Made by a program: the position numbers and the translations under genes | Notes under the pieces: model-generated | Database searches by the model: none | The model's input: the letters and a program-made list of their open reading frames with translations, nothing else | What the model was told of the DNA's origin: nothing | Origin: an uncultured Aquimarina sp. | GTDB lineage: Bacteria > Bacteroidota > Bacteroidia > Flavobacteriales > Flavobacteriaceae | Direction: 5' to 3' | NCBI GenBank assembly: GCA_947503835.1 | Contig: CANNFM010000004.1 | Location: forward strand, 1-64,000 | DNA: 64,000 nucleotides | Shown here: positions 36,921 to 46,199 of the stretch, piece by piece | Layout: every line of letters begins with the position of its first letter | Position numbering within the stretch: the first letter of the stretch is position 1

Positions 36921-37781
36921 CTATCGCATAATTAAAACATCTGTAGGTAATTCTGATAATATGTGTTCGAGGTCATGAGGAAAAAAACGATCCCAGAATG
37001 TAGTTTTTTCGGGAGCACTCATGATTAATAAATCTGCTCCAACAACTTTTGCATAATGTCCAATAGAATATCCTCTTTTTCCAAAAATGGATTGTGTTTT
37101 TACCAAAATACCTTTTTTGAGTGTTTCGGGAACCTCCTTAAGGATATCATAAACCCTTTGTTCTTTGGTTTTTGTTAACTGTTCTTTTATCAAAGTGTCT
37201 TTTAAGAGAGACTGGTCATCCTCAACCACAACATGCACTTCTTGTTGAGAAATTTCGTCTACAATAGTAATTTTTTGTGTGCCTAGGTTTTGCGCTACTT
37301 CCAGAGAATCAAGAATGGTTTGTTTGGTCTTTTCATCCTTAAGTCCATTTACCACAATATGATTACAAGGTCGCAAATCTTCTGAAGGCTGAATAAGAAG
37401 TAAAACCGAGCAATGTGCGTTTCGGGTAATTTTTCTGGCTATCGACCCAATATAAAACTTAAGAAAATCCTCTCTAGGGATAGCACCCAGCATGATAAGG
37501 TCTGCATTATTGTCTTTAGCTGTATTGATGATCACCTCGACAGGATCTCCTTGTTTCCATATCAATTTTACCTTCTCGTCATCGTCATCAGAAAACCCAG
37601 CAATCAACTTCTTTATTTGATTTTCCTTGTCTTGTGTTTTTTCTCCTACATGAACGAGAATTAATTTAGAGTCAAAGAAATCCACCATTCTCATGGCTTC
37701 AAAAATATTGTTTTTTAGATTAGGGGAAAAAGCTACACCAATAAGGATTGTACTAAATTTATGATTGAATAATTCACTCAA
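36921..37781 (-). CDS. Universal stress protein with two tandem UspA domains
   Basis: The product has about 286 residues: domain 1 (FSTILIGVAFSPNLKNNIFE to about 140, with ADLIMLGAIPREDFLKFYIGS) and domain 2 with NHIVVNGLKDEKTKQTILDS and the late ADLLIMSAPEKTTFWDRFFP. The ATP-binding G-2x-G-9x-G-S/T pattern is partly kept in domain 1 (MLGAIPRED then GSIARKI) and weak in domain 2. No ATG is available. I chose TTG 37781 because it starts just before the first strand; another TTG at 37844 would add an odd hydrophobic lead. Paired with the SulP gene, it may regulate that transporter. Confidence 0.85.
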   Translation of the reverse strand: MSELFNHKFSTILIGVAFSPNLKNNIFEAMRMVDFFDSKLILVHVGEKTQDKENQIKKLIAGFSDDDDEKVKLIWKQGDPVEVIINTAKDNNADLIMLGAIPREDFLKFYIGSIARKITRNAHCSVLLLIQPSEDLRPCNHIVVNGLKDEKTKQTILDSLEVAQNLGTQKITIVDEISQQEVHVVVEDDQSLLKDTLIKEQLTKTKEQRVYDILKEVPETLKKGILVKTQSIFGKRGYSIGHYAKVVGADLLIMSAPEKTTFWDRFFPHDLEHILSELPTDVLIMR

Positions 37782-37897
37782 GACCTTTGTTTTCTTATAA
37801 TTTAAGAGGCAGAAGATAAACTTAATTTTTGAAATAAGCGACAATAATCAATTTAATACGGATTGTTGTAATAATTGTATTATCATCTACTTACGGT

Positions 37898-37911
37898 CAA
37901 AGGTAGCTTTG
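37898..37911. promoter_or_regulatory. Overlapping divergent -7 elements
   Basis: The 14-mer CAAAGGTAGCTTTG holds TACCTTTG reading minus (37905-37898, towards the stress-protein gene) and TAGCTTTG reading plus (37904-37911, towards the antiporter gene). The two overlap by 2 bases. A second plus-strand TAATTTTG at 37998-38005 sits closer to the antiporter ATG and could be the real element. Confidence 0.4.
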
Positions 37912-38018
37912 TATATTAAAAAAAAGTGAACTAGCCTCTTTAAGAAATAGATGTTATTTTGATTATGTTAAAAAAAAATTACGATCTTTCTTAACTGTAA
38001 TTTTGATCCTAATAAAGT

Positions 38019-39854
38019 ATGTTAGAACTAGCAGGAATTATTATACTAGGAATTTTAGCCCAATGGGTCGCATGGAAATTTAAAATCCCTGCGATATTAC
38101 CTTTAATTTTAATAGGACTGTTGGTGGGGCCATTTGCAACATTATTTACGAGTGATGGCACCAAGCTCATACAACCTATCTGGAATGGAGTAGAGGGTCT
38201 TTTTCCCGGTGAAAGCCTTTTCTATTTTGTGTCTCTGGCGATTGGCATTATTCTTTTTGAGGGAGGTTTAACCTTAAGGAGAAGTGAAATCCTCAACGTA
38301 GGACCCGTGATCATAAAATTAATTACTGTGGCTGTGGTTGTCACATTTTTTGGAGCGGGTTTGGCCGCTCATTTTATTTTTGACTTGAGCTGGCCAATTT
38401 CTTTCCTGTTTTCTTCATTGATTATAGTAACGGGACCCACGGTGATTACACCAATTTTACGAAACATACCTCTTGAAAAAGATGTTTCAGCTGTTTTAAA
38501 ATGGGAAGGGATTTTAATTGACCCGATTGGAGCACTGGTTGCGGTTTTGGTTTTTGAATTTATTCAAGCAGGTGGTGGAGGTCAATTTACAGGAACCGCT
38601 TTAATTGAGTTTGCTAAGATTATACTTTTTGGATTCACCTTTGGATTCACCTTTGCTCATGGTTTGGCGTTTGTGATCAAAAGAAAAATTGTTCCACACT
38701 ATCTGCTTAATGTGGTTACATTGGCTGCAGTATTGGGGGTTTTTGTGTTGTCCGATGTTTTTGCACATGAATCTGGATTACTCTCTGTGGTTATTATGGG
38801 GATGGTTTTAGGAAATATTAACCTTCCTAACCTTAGCGAGATCTTATATTTTAAAGAATCTTTGAGTGTACTTTTAATCTCAATATTATTTATTCTTCTG
38901 GCCGCGAACATTAACATTGAAGACTTAAAATTGGTATATAATTGGCAGGCCGTACTGCTCTTTGCTATAGTAGTACTTATCATTAGACCGTTAGGAGTAT
39001 TTTTGAGCGCCATGGGATCGGAGCTTAAAACCAATGAAAAAATATTCATTAGCTGGGTCGGCCCCAGAGGTATTGTAGCCGCAGGGATCGCTTCTCTTTT
39101 TGGGTTAAAATTGTTTAAAAACGGAGAGCCGGGAGCAGAATACATTACGCCATTAGTATTTATGATTGTGCTGGGAACGGTTTTACTAAACGCTACAACC
39201 GCACGATATTTTGCAAAACTAGTGGGCGTATTTCTTAATAAATCTGAAGGAATTTTAATTATTGGCTCTTCTAAGGTTTCAAGGTTAATAGCTACATACC
39301 TAAAAAACAATAACAGGCATGTAGTGCTTGTAGATAATAACAGAAGCAATATCAATAAAGCCAAAGACCTGGGATTAGAAGCGATTGTAGGTAATATATA
39401 TGGAGACCAACTCAAAGATAACATTGAGCTAAGTGATATGGGATATCTAATGGCGCTAACCGCTAATAGTGATATTAATAAATACGCTATCGAAAAATTT
39501 AAAAATCAATTTGGAGAAAACGGATCCTTTAGGTTAATTACCTCTGAAGAAATGAAAAACCCCAAAAACAATCCACAAGAAGGATTGTTTTCTCATACCG
39601 ACGATTATTTTAAGCTTATTGAACTTGCCGAACGATACCCGGGAATTCAGGAAATAAAAATAAAAAATAAAAAACATTACAAAAACCTTATAGACTTTAC
39701 CAAAGAAGACAAAGATATTATCCCTTTGTTTATAAAAGATCCGGGTAAAAATATTCGAATAATTTCTTCGTTTAGTGAAGAAATAGAACAGATTGAAGAA
39801 GATAGTTTTTTAGCTTATATTGGCAAACCTATTGATATCGAAGACATTAAATAG
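38019..39854 (+). CDS. Cation:proton antiporter (CPA1 type) with TrkA-N domain
   Basis: The 611-residue membrane protein has about 12 helices at residues 1-405. Transport-core signs are LFEGGLTLRRSEI near residue 87, VTGPTVITPILRNIPL near residue 139, WEGILIDPIGALVAVLVFEF near residue 163 (Asp of the ND/DD-type ion site) and SWVGPRGIVAAGIASLFG near residue 345. From about residue 410 there is a TrkA-N Rossmann domain (LIIGSSKVSRLIATYL, VVLVDNNRSNINKA), which can gate antiport by NAD(H) binding. A small C-terminal domain follows. Na+/H+ or K+/H+ exchange is expected. It is divergent from the stress-protein/SulP operon. Confidence 0.92.
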   Translation: MLELAGIIILGILAQWVAWKFKIPAILPLILIGLLVGPFATLFTSDGTKLIQPIWNGVEGLFPGESLFYFVSLAIGIILFEGGLTLRRSEILNVGPVIIKLITVAVVVTFFGAGLAAHFIFDLSWPISFLFSSLIIVTGPTVITPILRNIPLEKDVSAVLKWEGILIDPIGALVAVLVFEFIQAGGGGQFTGTALIEFAKIILFGFTFGFTFAHGLAFVIKRKIVPHYLLNVVTLAAVLGVFVLSDVFAHESGLLSVVIMGMVLGNINLPNLSEILYFKESLSVLLISILFILLAANINIEDLKLVYNWQAVLLFAIVVLIIRPLGVFLSAMGSELKTNEKIFISWVGPRGIVAAGIASLFGLKLFKNGEPGAEYITPLVFMIVLGTVLLNATTARYFAKLVGVFLNKSEGILIIGSSKVSRLIATYLKNNNRHVVLVDNNRSNINKAKDLGLEAIVGNIYGDQLKDNIELSDMGYLMALTANSDINKYAIEKFKNQFGENGSFRLITSEEMKNPKNNPQEGLFSHTDDYFKLIELAERYPGIQEIKIKNKKHYKNLIDFTKEDKDIIPLFIKDPGKNIRIISSFSEEIEQIEEDSFLAYIGKPIDIEDIK

Positions 39855-39931
39855 CGTTGATAAAAAGACCAGTTTTTAGCCATCTATTACGTTTTTTTAA
39901 TCCCGAATGAGGCATAAGACCTTAATTTTCT

Positions 39932-39939
39932 TATTTTTG
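39932..39939 (+). promoter_or_regulatory. -7 element (TATTTTTG) before Cys-rich lipoprotein gene
   Basis: It matches TAnnTTTG and lies 23 bases before the ATG at 39963. Confidence 0.45.
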
Positions 39940-39962
39940 ACCCTACTTAACCCAAAATAAAT

Positions 39963-40373
39963 ATGACTATGAAAAAACTTATATATGTGGCCGCATGTAT
40001 CCTAACCCTGGGATTTACTGCGTGCAGTAGCGATGAAGATAGTTTTGATTGTAATGCAGCAGACTTAGTTTTAGCAGATACATTACTTAAATATTTAGAA
40101 AACAGCACCACAGCCACTTGTAGTGCTTATAAAACAGCAATAGAAAATAATCTAAACAATAGTTGTTCTTTAGATGCCGATGTTATAAAAGGCTTAAGAT
40201 CAGAATTAAACGTATTAGGAGATTGTACCTTTGCGGGCAGAGTTTGTTTAATCTGTACCAATAGTGAGGTAGATGAAGAGGTGTGTAGAGGCGAAAACGG
40301 AAACGCTTTTATCGGCGAAAGAGATTTAGAAATTCCTTTTGAGCGATATGTAGAACTTTCTACTTGTATATAG
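39963..40373 (+). CDS. Small Cys-rich lipoprotein, unknown function
   Basis: The 136-residue product has a lipoprotein signal (lipobox TACSS; Cys near residue 21) and seven to eight further Cys residues in the mature part (for example DCNAADL, TATCSAYK, NNSCSLD, GDCTFAGRVCLIC, EEVCRGE and the terminal STCI), consistent with disulfide bonds in the periplasm or on the surface. I know no matching family. Two ATGs are close together (39963 and 39969); the signal peptide works from either. It is convergent with the EEP nuclease gene. Confidence 0.65.
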   Translation: MTMKKLIYVAACILTLGFTACSSDEDSFDCNAADLVLADTLLKYLENSTTATCSAYKTAIENNLNNSCSLDADVIKGLRSELNVLGDCTFAGRVCLICTNSEVDEEVCRGENGNAFIGERDLEIPFERYVELSTCI

Positions 40374-40403
40374 AACTATTTTTAATCAAATAAGAATACA
40401 TAT

Positions 40404-40434
40404 AAAAAGGTGACCAATACACGGTCACCTTTTT
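40404..40434. terminator. Bidirectional terminator, overlaps nuclease gene end
   Basis: A 12-bp perfect stem (AAAAAGGTGACC arms) has a 7-nt loop and flanking A/T runs. Its right arm encodes the end of the convergent nuclease gene (stop at 40425). Confidence 0.85.
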
Positions 40435-41474
40435 TCTTTGATCAAATATAAATATACTGGATAATGATCACTATACCCACCTGTGTAAGAGCCGTTAGAA
40501 AAACTACGAAAAGGATAGCCTTTATATTTACCTTTTGAAGTGGTTAAATAGTGCACGTTATATATACCCGTTTTGTAATATTGATAAGTAGTGTAGTTCT
40601 CACTCAGCAATGCTTTAGACACAATGATCTGATCAAATAAACTCCATCGATCTGCCCACGCCAGAGAGCCGATTCCTTTTTTGGCAAGTTTTGCCATAGG
40701 ATTATAGAGTCCTTTTAGGCCCACATTTTGTCTGTTAGACTTTGTGGCCAGTATCTTTTTTATACTTACGTTGTGTGGGTCATCATTAAAATCACCCATT
40801 GTAATGATTTTTGCATAGGGATCGATAGCAAAAAGAGAATCTATAATTTTTTTAGTAAGTGTAGCCGCCTTGTTTCTTTTATATCGGCTCCGTGCTTCTC
40901 CGCCTCTTCGTGAGGGCCAGTGATTAATAATAACATGAATCAGTTCTCCATCCAAATACCCACTTACCAGTAATTGATCTCTGGTATATACCCGCTTACC
41001 ACTATTATGATCATAAATAACCAGTTCGTGTGCACTTTTATTTTTAGGTTTAAACAATGATTTTTGATAGAGTAGCCCCACGTCGATCCCTCTTCTGTCT
41101 GGTGAATCAAATTGAATAATGCCATAGTCTTTCGACAAAAGAGCTTTTTCATTAACCAGATCCTCTAATACTTTGCGGTTTTCTATCTCTGCAACACCCA
41201 TAATTACAGGTGAATTCATAGCCAAATCGGTTCCTATTTCAGAAATGACCTTAGCCATGTTTTTAATTTTATCTCTATACACCCCATATGTCCAATGATC
41301 TTTTCCTTTAGGTGTTCTATCATCATCAAAAGTCACAGGATCATCTTCGGGATCAAAAAGATTTTCGAGATTATAAAACGCGATGGTATTAATCTGATAT
41401 TCCTTCTTTTTCTGAGAAAAAATGAAGGAATAAATTAATAAGACAGTGAGGGTACAGGAATATTTTAAGGTCAT
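40425..41474 (-). CDS. Secreted endonuclease/exonuclease/phosphatase-family protein
   Basis: The 349-residue protein has a signal peptide (CTLTVLLIYSFIFS). The EEP fold signature is complete: AFYNLENLFD near residue 30, GVAEIENRKV, NHWPSRRGGEARSR near residue 188, MGDFNDDPH near residue 225 and GGYSDHYPVYL near the end. This class includes DNase I-like nucleases, sphingomyelinases and inositol phosphatases; the HWPSRR form is common in flavobacterial putative nucleases. It has a paralogue without signal peptide at 54639-55607 and a much larger secreted relative at 47957-52570. Divergent from the TonB receptor gene. Confidence 0.88.
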   Translation of the reverse strand: MTLKYSCTLTVLLIYSFIFSQKKKEYQINTIAFYNLENLFDPEDDPVTFDDDRTPKGKDHWTYGVYRDKIKNMAKVISEIGTDLAMNSPVIMGVAEIENRKVLEDLVNEKALLSKDYGIIQFDSPDRRGIDVGLLYQKSLFKPKNKSAHELVIYDHNSGKRVYTRDQLLVSGYLDGELIHVIINHWPSRRGGEARSRYKRNKAATLTKKIIDSLFAIDPYAKIITMGDFNDDPHNVSIKKILATKSNRQNVGLKGLYNPMAKLAKKGIGSLAWADRWSLFDQIIVSKALLSENYTTYQYYKTGIYNVHYLTTSKGKYKGYPFRSFSNGSYTGGYSDHYPVYLYLIKEKR

Positions 41475-41568
41475 ATGATTTTTTTAAATATAAATTTATT
41501 GACAATCAGTGTTTTTAATTTTTTAATGGTTCTTTTTCGTAAGGGCATACAAATATTAACAAGAGTCA

Positions 41569-41636
41569 AAAACACCCCTATAATCCCCTCAAGGGGATAA
41601 TAATTCCCCCTTTGAAGGGGGTTAGGGGGATGTTTC
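41569..41636. repeat. REP-like nested palindrome
   Basis: Inner hairpins: TCCCC-TCAA-GGGGA (41584-41597) and CCCCCTT-TG-AAGGGGG (41606-41621). The outer sequences AAACACCCCTA and TAGGGGGATGTTT are near-complements. GC-rich in an AT-rich setting. Confidence 0.6.
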
Positions 41637-41751
41637 TGTCGGTTCATCATCTATTTTATTTATGTGCACACAATAACACTGCAAGAACACATATATATCT
41701 TGAAGTCATAAAGTAACTTTTACTTGAGTTGAAAATTAATTGCAATTATAA

Positions 41752-41786
41752 AAAATCCCAGTCCCGAAAAATGAAACTAGGATTTT
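41752..41786. repeat. Hairpin carrying dispersed 25-nt motif, copy 1
   Basis: The arms AAAATCCCAGT/ACTAGGATTTT have one mismatch. The 25-nt segment 41759-41783 recurs at 46200-46224 with 22 of 25 bases identical and the same orientation. The two copies bracket the receptor/DUF5689 gene pair. Confidence 0.6.
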
Positions 41787-41824
41787 CTATTCTTGTCCCT
41801 ATAAACTTTCATGCAATAATTAAT

Positions 41825-44710
41825 ATGGCTTATTATGATTTTAACCCAAAATATGTGGTACTAGTTTTCTTTTGTGGTACACTTATGTTAAATGCGCAAC
41901 TAACGCAACTAAAGGGAAAAATCATAGATATGATTACTGGTCAAGGGCTTCATGACATCAAAATACAGGTTAAACAATCAAGCATAGTTACAGCAACCAA
42001 TGATAATGGCGAATTTGATTTTACAAATATCACTTTACCTCTGGGAGAGCAGATTCTTATAATATCGGGACAAGGATACGTTACAAAACGATTTCCTATT
42101 GTAATTAATGAAGGAAAGCTATTAGACCTCAATAAAATTGACTTAAAATTTGATTTTAATGTAGAACAAAAACAGATTGGAGTTATTAGTCTTTCTGACA
42201 CCGAACTGGATGAAGACAATGATGTGTCTTACAATATGGCTGCATTGCTTTATGCAAACCGAGATGTATTTCTTAATGCCGCAGCATTTGATTTTAGTTC
42301 AACCTTTTTTCGTCCACGAGGCCTCGGAAACGAAAACGGTAAAGTGTTGATTAATGGAGTTGAAATGAATAAACTTTTTAACGGAAGGCCTCAGTGGAGT
42401 AATTGGGGCGGGTTGAATGATGTGCAGCGCAACCAAGAGTTTTCACATGGAATTTCTCAGAATGATTATGCTTTTGGCGATTTGTTAGGTACCTCAAATA
42501 TTAGTATGCGAGCTTCGCGGTATCGAAAAGGAGGTAGAGTATCCTATGCCACCTCAAACAGAAGTTACCAGGGAAGAGTGATGGGAACGTATAACTCTGG
42601 CCAAACGCTAAAAGGTTGGGCTTTTTCATTATCGCTTTCCCGTAGATACGGAAACGAAGGGTTTATTGAAGGCACGCTATATGATTCGAACTCATTTTTT
42701 GTTGCTATCGAAAAGAAATTGAATAAAATACATAGCCTCAACCTAACAGCTTTTTATACCCCCAATAGACGAGGTAAATCTACCGCAATAACAGAAGAGG
42801 TTTATACTATCAAAGGAAACACCTACAACCCTAATTGGGGATATCAAGGTGGTGAAAAAAGAAACTCTAGAGAAAGAAAAGTAGAAGAGCCGGTCATTAT
42901 GCTCAACCATTATTTGGATATAGCAAAAAACACAAGCCTAAATACCAATGTTGCATTGCAAACTGGGATAACAGGAAACAGTAGAATCGATACTGGAGGG
43001 GGTGATCAGATATTAGGACCTAATAACCAACAAGTTTATGTTGGTGGTGGTAGGAGTATGGCGACCAACCCTGTACATCCTGATAATTTACCAAGTTCCT
43101 TTTTGGCCGACCCCAATCCAACACCACTTGACTATCAAAATGCTTTTTTAGCCCAGCAGACACTTATCGATGATGGTCAGATCTCCTGGGATGAATTAGT
43201 GCAGACCAACCAACAAAACAGACAGCAAGGGAATAATGCAACTTATATTTTATATGAAGACAGAACAGATGATACTCAATTGACCGGGAATGTGATTCTG
43301 AATAGTCAAATAAACAAACACTTCTCATTAAATTCAACTATCAATTACAGGCAATTAAAAAGCGAAAATTTTGCTGAGGTAAAAGATCTCCTGGGAGGCA
43401 CAGGTTTTCTGGATGTTGATTTATTCGCCTTATCAGGTAATGGGCAAACGGCAGAAGAGGTGGTAAATAGAGCGCAAAGTGACCTACAAAACCCTAATCG
43501 TATAGTGGGTGAGGGTGATCGGTATGATTATAATTATGAAATTGAAGCAACTACATTAGATGGGTTTATTCAGGGACAGTTTACATTTAATACAATTGAT
43601 TTTTTTCTTGGAGCAAATGTTTCTCAAACCTCATATCAAAGAAACGGGCTTTTTGAAAATGGATATTTCCCCGGAAAAGAATCCTTCGGAAAGAGCACAC
43701 CAATAGATTTCACAAATTATGGAATAAAAGGAGGAGCAACCCTTAAAATTAACGGACGTAATTCTGTTGGAGTACAGGGAACATATTTTACCAAAGCACC
43801 AACAATTCGCAATGCTTTTGTAAATGCAAGACAAAATAACACGACTGTAGGGCAGATACTAGAGGGGGATCAGGAAAGTGAAAAAATCCAATCTGTTGAT
43901 GCCAGTTATATATTTCGTTCTTCAACAATAAAAGCAAGAGCAACAGGGTATTATACCAAAATCGAGGATGCTACCAACATTTCATTCTTCTTTACTCAAG
44001 CCATCTCTGGATCAGACACAGGATTTGTTCAGGAAATACTTACAGATATAGATAAGCTATATGTTGGAGGAGAATTAGGAATTGAATATCAAATCACCCC
44101 AACAATCAAACTAAAAGCCGCCGCAGGATTCGGTAACTTTATGTATAACAATAATCCTGACCTAACTTTAACCAGCACTAGTGAATCTTTTACGAATTTT
44201 GAAGGTATACGAACCTTTGGAAAATCTTCATTAAAAGGATATCATCTCTCTAATGGCCCCCAAAATGCTGCGCAGCTAGGCTTCGAATATCGCGATCCAG
44301 ATTTTTGGTGGTTTGGCACAACTACAAATTATTTTTCTAATGGGTATATCAACATCAGCCCTTTTGCTAGAACATCCAATTTTTATCAAGATAGTGATGG
44401 GCTTCCCTTTAATGATTATGATGAAAATATTGCAAAGAATCTTTTACAACAAGAACAATTTGAAGACTATTTTATAGTGAATGCTATTGGAGGCAAATCC
44501 TGGAGAGTTGGCAGCAATTATGTTGGTTTTTTTGCTTCAGTAAGCAATATTTTCAATCAAAAGTATAAAACTGGAGGTTTTGAACAAACCAGAAATGCAA
44601 ACTACAGAAAGACCCTGGAAGAATCACGACGAGAAACTCCTGTTTTTGGCCCGAAATATTTTTATGGGCTTGGTACCTCCTACTATGTAAATGTTTATGT
44701 ACGATTCTAA
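41825..44710 (+). CDS. TonB-dependent receptor with carboxypeptidase-like regulatory domain
   Basis: About 961 residues from ATG 41825, which is followed by a proper signal peptide (VVLVFFCGTLMLNAQ); starting at 41729 would read through a hairpin. Residues about 20-105 form a carboxypeptidase-regulatory-like beta-sandwich (LKGKIIDMITGQGLHDIKIQ, NGEFDFTNITLPLGEQ). A plug region follows (STFFRPRGLGNENGKVLING), then a 22-strand barrel ending in YVNVYVRF. No TonB box is obvious. Such receptors import large or scarce ligands across the outer membrane. The next gene encodes a DUF5689 lipoprotein, a typical partner, and nuclease genes flank both sides. Confidence 0.9.
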   Translation: MAYYDFNPKYVVLVFFCGTLMLNAQLTQLKGKIIDMITGQGLHDIKIQVKQSSIVTATNDNGEFDFTNITLPLGEQILIISGQGYVTKRFPIVINEGKLLDLNKIDLKFDFNVEQKQIGVISLSDTELDEDNDVSYNMAALLYANRDVFLNAAAFDFSSTFFRPRGLGNENGKVLINGVEMNKLFNGRPQWSNWGGLNDVQRNQEFSHGISQNDYAFGDLLGTSNISMRASRYRKGGRVSYATSNRSYQGRVMGTYNSGQTLKGWAFSLSLSRRYGNEGFIEGTLYDSNSFFVAIEKKLNKIHSLNLTAFYTPNRRGKSTAITEEVYTIKGNTYNPNWGYQGGEKRNSRERKVEEPVIMLNHYLDIAKNTSLNTNVALQTGITGNSRIDTGGGDQILGPNNQQVYVGGGRSMATNPVHPDNLPSSFLADPNPTPLDYQNAFLAQQTLIDDGQISWDELVQTNQQNRQQGNNATYILYEDRTDDTQLTGNVILNSQINKHFSLNSTINYRQLKSENFAEVKDLLGGTGFLDVDLFALSGNGQTAEEVVNRAQSDLQNPNRIVGEGDRYDYNYEIEATTLDGFIQGQFTFNTIDFFLGANVSQTSYQRNGLFENGYFPGKESFGKSTPIDFTNYGIKGGATLKINGRNSVGVQGTYFTKAPTIRNAFVNARQNNTTVGQILEGDQESEKIQSVDASYIFRSSTIKARATGYYTKIEDATNISFFFTQAISGSDTGFVQEILTDIDKLYVGGELGIEYQITPTIKLKAAAGFGNFMYNNNPDLTLTSTSESFTNFEGIRTFGKSSLKGYHLSNGPQNAAQLGFEYRDPDFWWFGTTTNYFSNGYINISPFARTSNFYQDSDGLPFNDYDENIAKNLLQQEQFEDYFIVNAIGGKSWRVGSNYVGFFASVSNIFNQKYKTGGFEQTRNANYRKTLEESRRETPVFGPKYFYGLGTSYYVNVYVRF

Positions 44711-44770
44711 TCAAAACACACATTTTAAACAGACCCGTTAGGTATAATATGTTTAATAAACTACTAAAAT

Positions 44771-46177
44771 ATGGAGACTAAAAATAAGATAAACAAAGGT
44801 TTATTTCTTCTAAGCATAGCCATCACAATTTTCAACTGTGCTCCAGAAGAAGACTTTGAAACACCAGAAGTAATCGTTCAAGAACAGGAGATCGAAGGTA
44901 CGGTTATATCAATCGATGCTCTACTTGGGGTTTTAGGACAAGAGCTAGAAAAAGAAGGTGAAAACGCAAAGGTTGTTTTTGAAAACACAGATAATTTTAT
45001 GTTAGGCTACGTAATATCTAGTGATAAGGCGAGTAATTTTTTTAAAGAGTTAATACTTCAGGATAGAGACAAAAATCCACAAGCAGGGATACGAGTATTA
45101 ATCGATAATAATCCGCTATTTACAAAATATGAGTTTGGTCGCAAAGTATACATAAAACTAGATGGTTTGTCTTTAGGTATGCAAAATGGTGTGGCTACAT
45201 TAGGAGTTTCTGAAGGAAATGATATTGGAGCAATTCCTTCATTTTCTGTGGATGAGGTGGTCATACGATCTACAGAAATAGTAGCTATAACCCCACTCGT
45301 ATTGTCTTTTGAAGATTTAACCGATACCCTGTTAAACCTATACATTAAAGTAGATAATGTTCAGTTTAACAGAAACATTGTGCAAAATGACAATGCGTTT
45401 ACTTTTGCAGCAGAGTCAAATGATAAATTTGATGGAGAGCGTATTTTAGAAAGTTGTGAAACCGGGAGATCAATATTACTTAGTACAAGTACCTTTTCTG
45501 ATTTTAGAGGTCTTAAATTACCAGCACAACAAGGAAGTTTTGAGGGTATTCTAACTAAAAATTTTGAAGGTGACACTTATAATCTTGTACTTAACGACCC
45601 AACCGGGTTAGTATTTGACACAGAAACTCGTTGTGATCCAACTGTTTTAGAATGCTCATCAACAGAAAATGGATCAACAGTACTGTTTGAAGAAAAATTT
45701 ACAGACCTAAAAGTTGCCGATCTCGAAGATAAAGGATGGATCAATATTAACGTCATAGGAGGCAAGCTCAAATATAAAATAGGTGACTTTGCGGAAAATC
45801 AATATGCACAGATCACAGGTTTTAGGTCGAAAGAAAGCCTATATGAAGTTTGGTTAATAACTCCAGAAATTGACTTAAGTATAACAACAGACGAAGTGCT
45901 GAATTTTGATCTACAAGCAGGCTATGATAACGGTAATATTCTCGAGGTTTTTATTACCAATAATTTTACGGGTGATGTAGCATCAACACCGTGGGTAAAA
46001 CTTGATGCGGTTATTCCCAGAGCACCATTAAATTCTTTTGGTGTTTTTGGTCCAGCAGGTCCAGTTGGAATATCATGTATAGAGGGTAATGCCAGGATAG
46101 GTTTTCGATATATAGGAGGTGATCCCAGGGCTACAACTCGATATCATATTGATAATATTAAGATCACGGGCAAGTAG
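44771..46177 (+). CDS. DUF5689 lipoprotein, partner of the TonB receptor
   Basis: The 468-residue protein has a lipoprotein signal (ITIFNCAPEED; Cys near residue 23). Residues about 40-290 fit DUF5689, an OB-fold-like domain (ISIDALLGVLGQELEKEG, FMLGYVISSD, KELILQDRDKNPQAGIRVLI, VYIKLDGLSLG). Residues about 300-468 form a beta-sandwich ligand-binding-like domain (VLFEEKFTDL, VWLITPEIDLS, NARIGFRYIGGD, YHIDNIKITGK), of the choice-of-anchor type. It lies 60 bases after the receptor gene and probably acts as its surface-exposed binding partner. Confidence 0.85.
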   Translation: METKNKINKGLFLLSIAITIFNCAPEEDFETPEVIVQEQEIEGTVISIDALLGVLGQELEKEGENAKVVFENTDNFMLGYVISSDKASNFFKELILQDRDKNPQAGIRVLIDNNPLFTKYEFGRKVYIKLDGLSLGMQNGVATLGVSEGNDIGAIPSFSVDEVVIRSTEIVAITPLVLSFEDLTDTLLNLYIKVDNVQFNRNIVQNDNAFTFAAESNDKFDGERILESCETGRSILLSTSTFSDFRGLKLPAQQGSFEGILTKNFEGDTYNLVLNDPTGLVFDTETRCDPTVLECSSTENGSTVLFEEKFTDLKVADLEDKGWININVIGGKLKYKIGDFAENQYAQITGFRSKESLYEVWLITPEIDLSITTDEVLNFDLQAGYDNGNILEVFITNNFTGDVASTPWVKLDAVIPRAPLNSFGVFGPAGPVGISCIEGNARIGFRYIGGDPRATTRYHIDNIKITGK

Positions 46178-46199
46178 AATGTTCTTAAATTAATTTTTA

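Larger units (their letters stand above)
41475..41824. other. Intergenic region with REP-like palindromes between divergent genes
   Basis: It holds a nested palindrome cluster at 41569-41636 and a hairpin at 41752-41786. A frame opening upstream at 41729 is in phase with the TonB receptor gene but would include the hairpin; I treat it as non-coding. Confidence 0.55.

Noticed and set aside
30222..37844. Peptidase, MBL and SulP run as a biosynthetic gene cluster
   Set aside because: No biosynthetic core enzyme or precursor peptide is present.
41729..41824. Longer N-terminus for the TonB receptor
   Set aside because: It would place 32 residues before a good signal peptide and code through a hairpin repeat found elsewhere.
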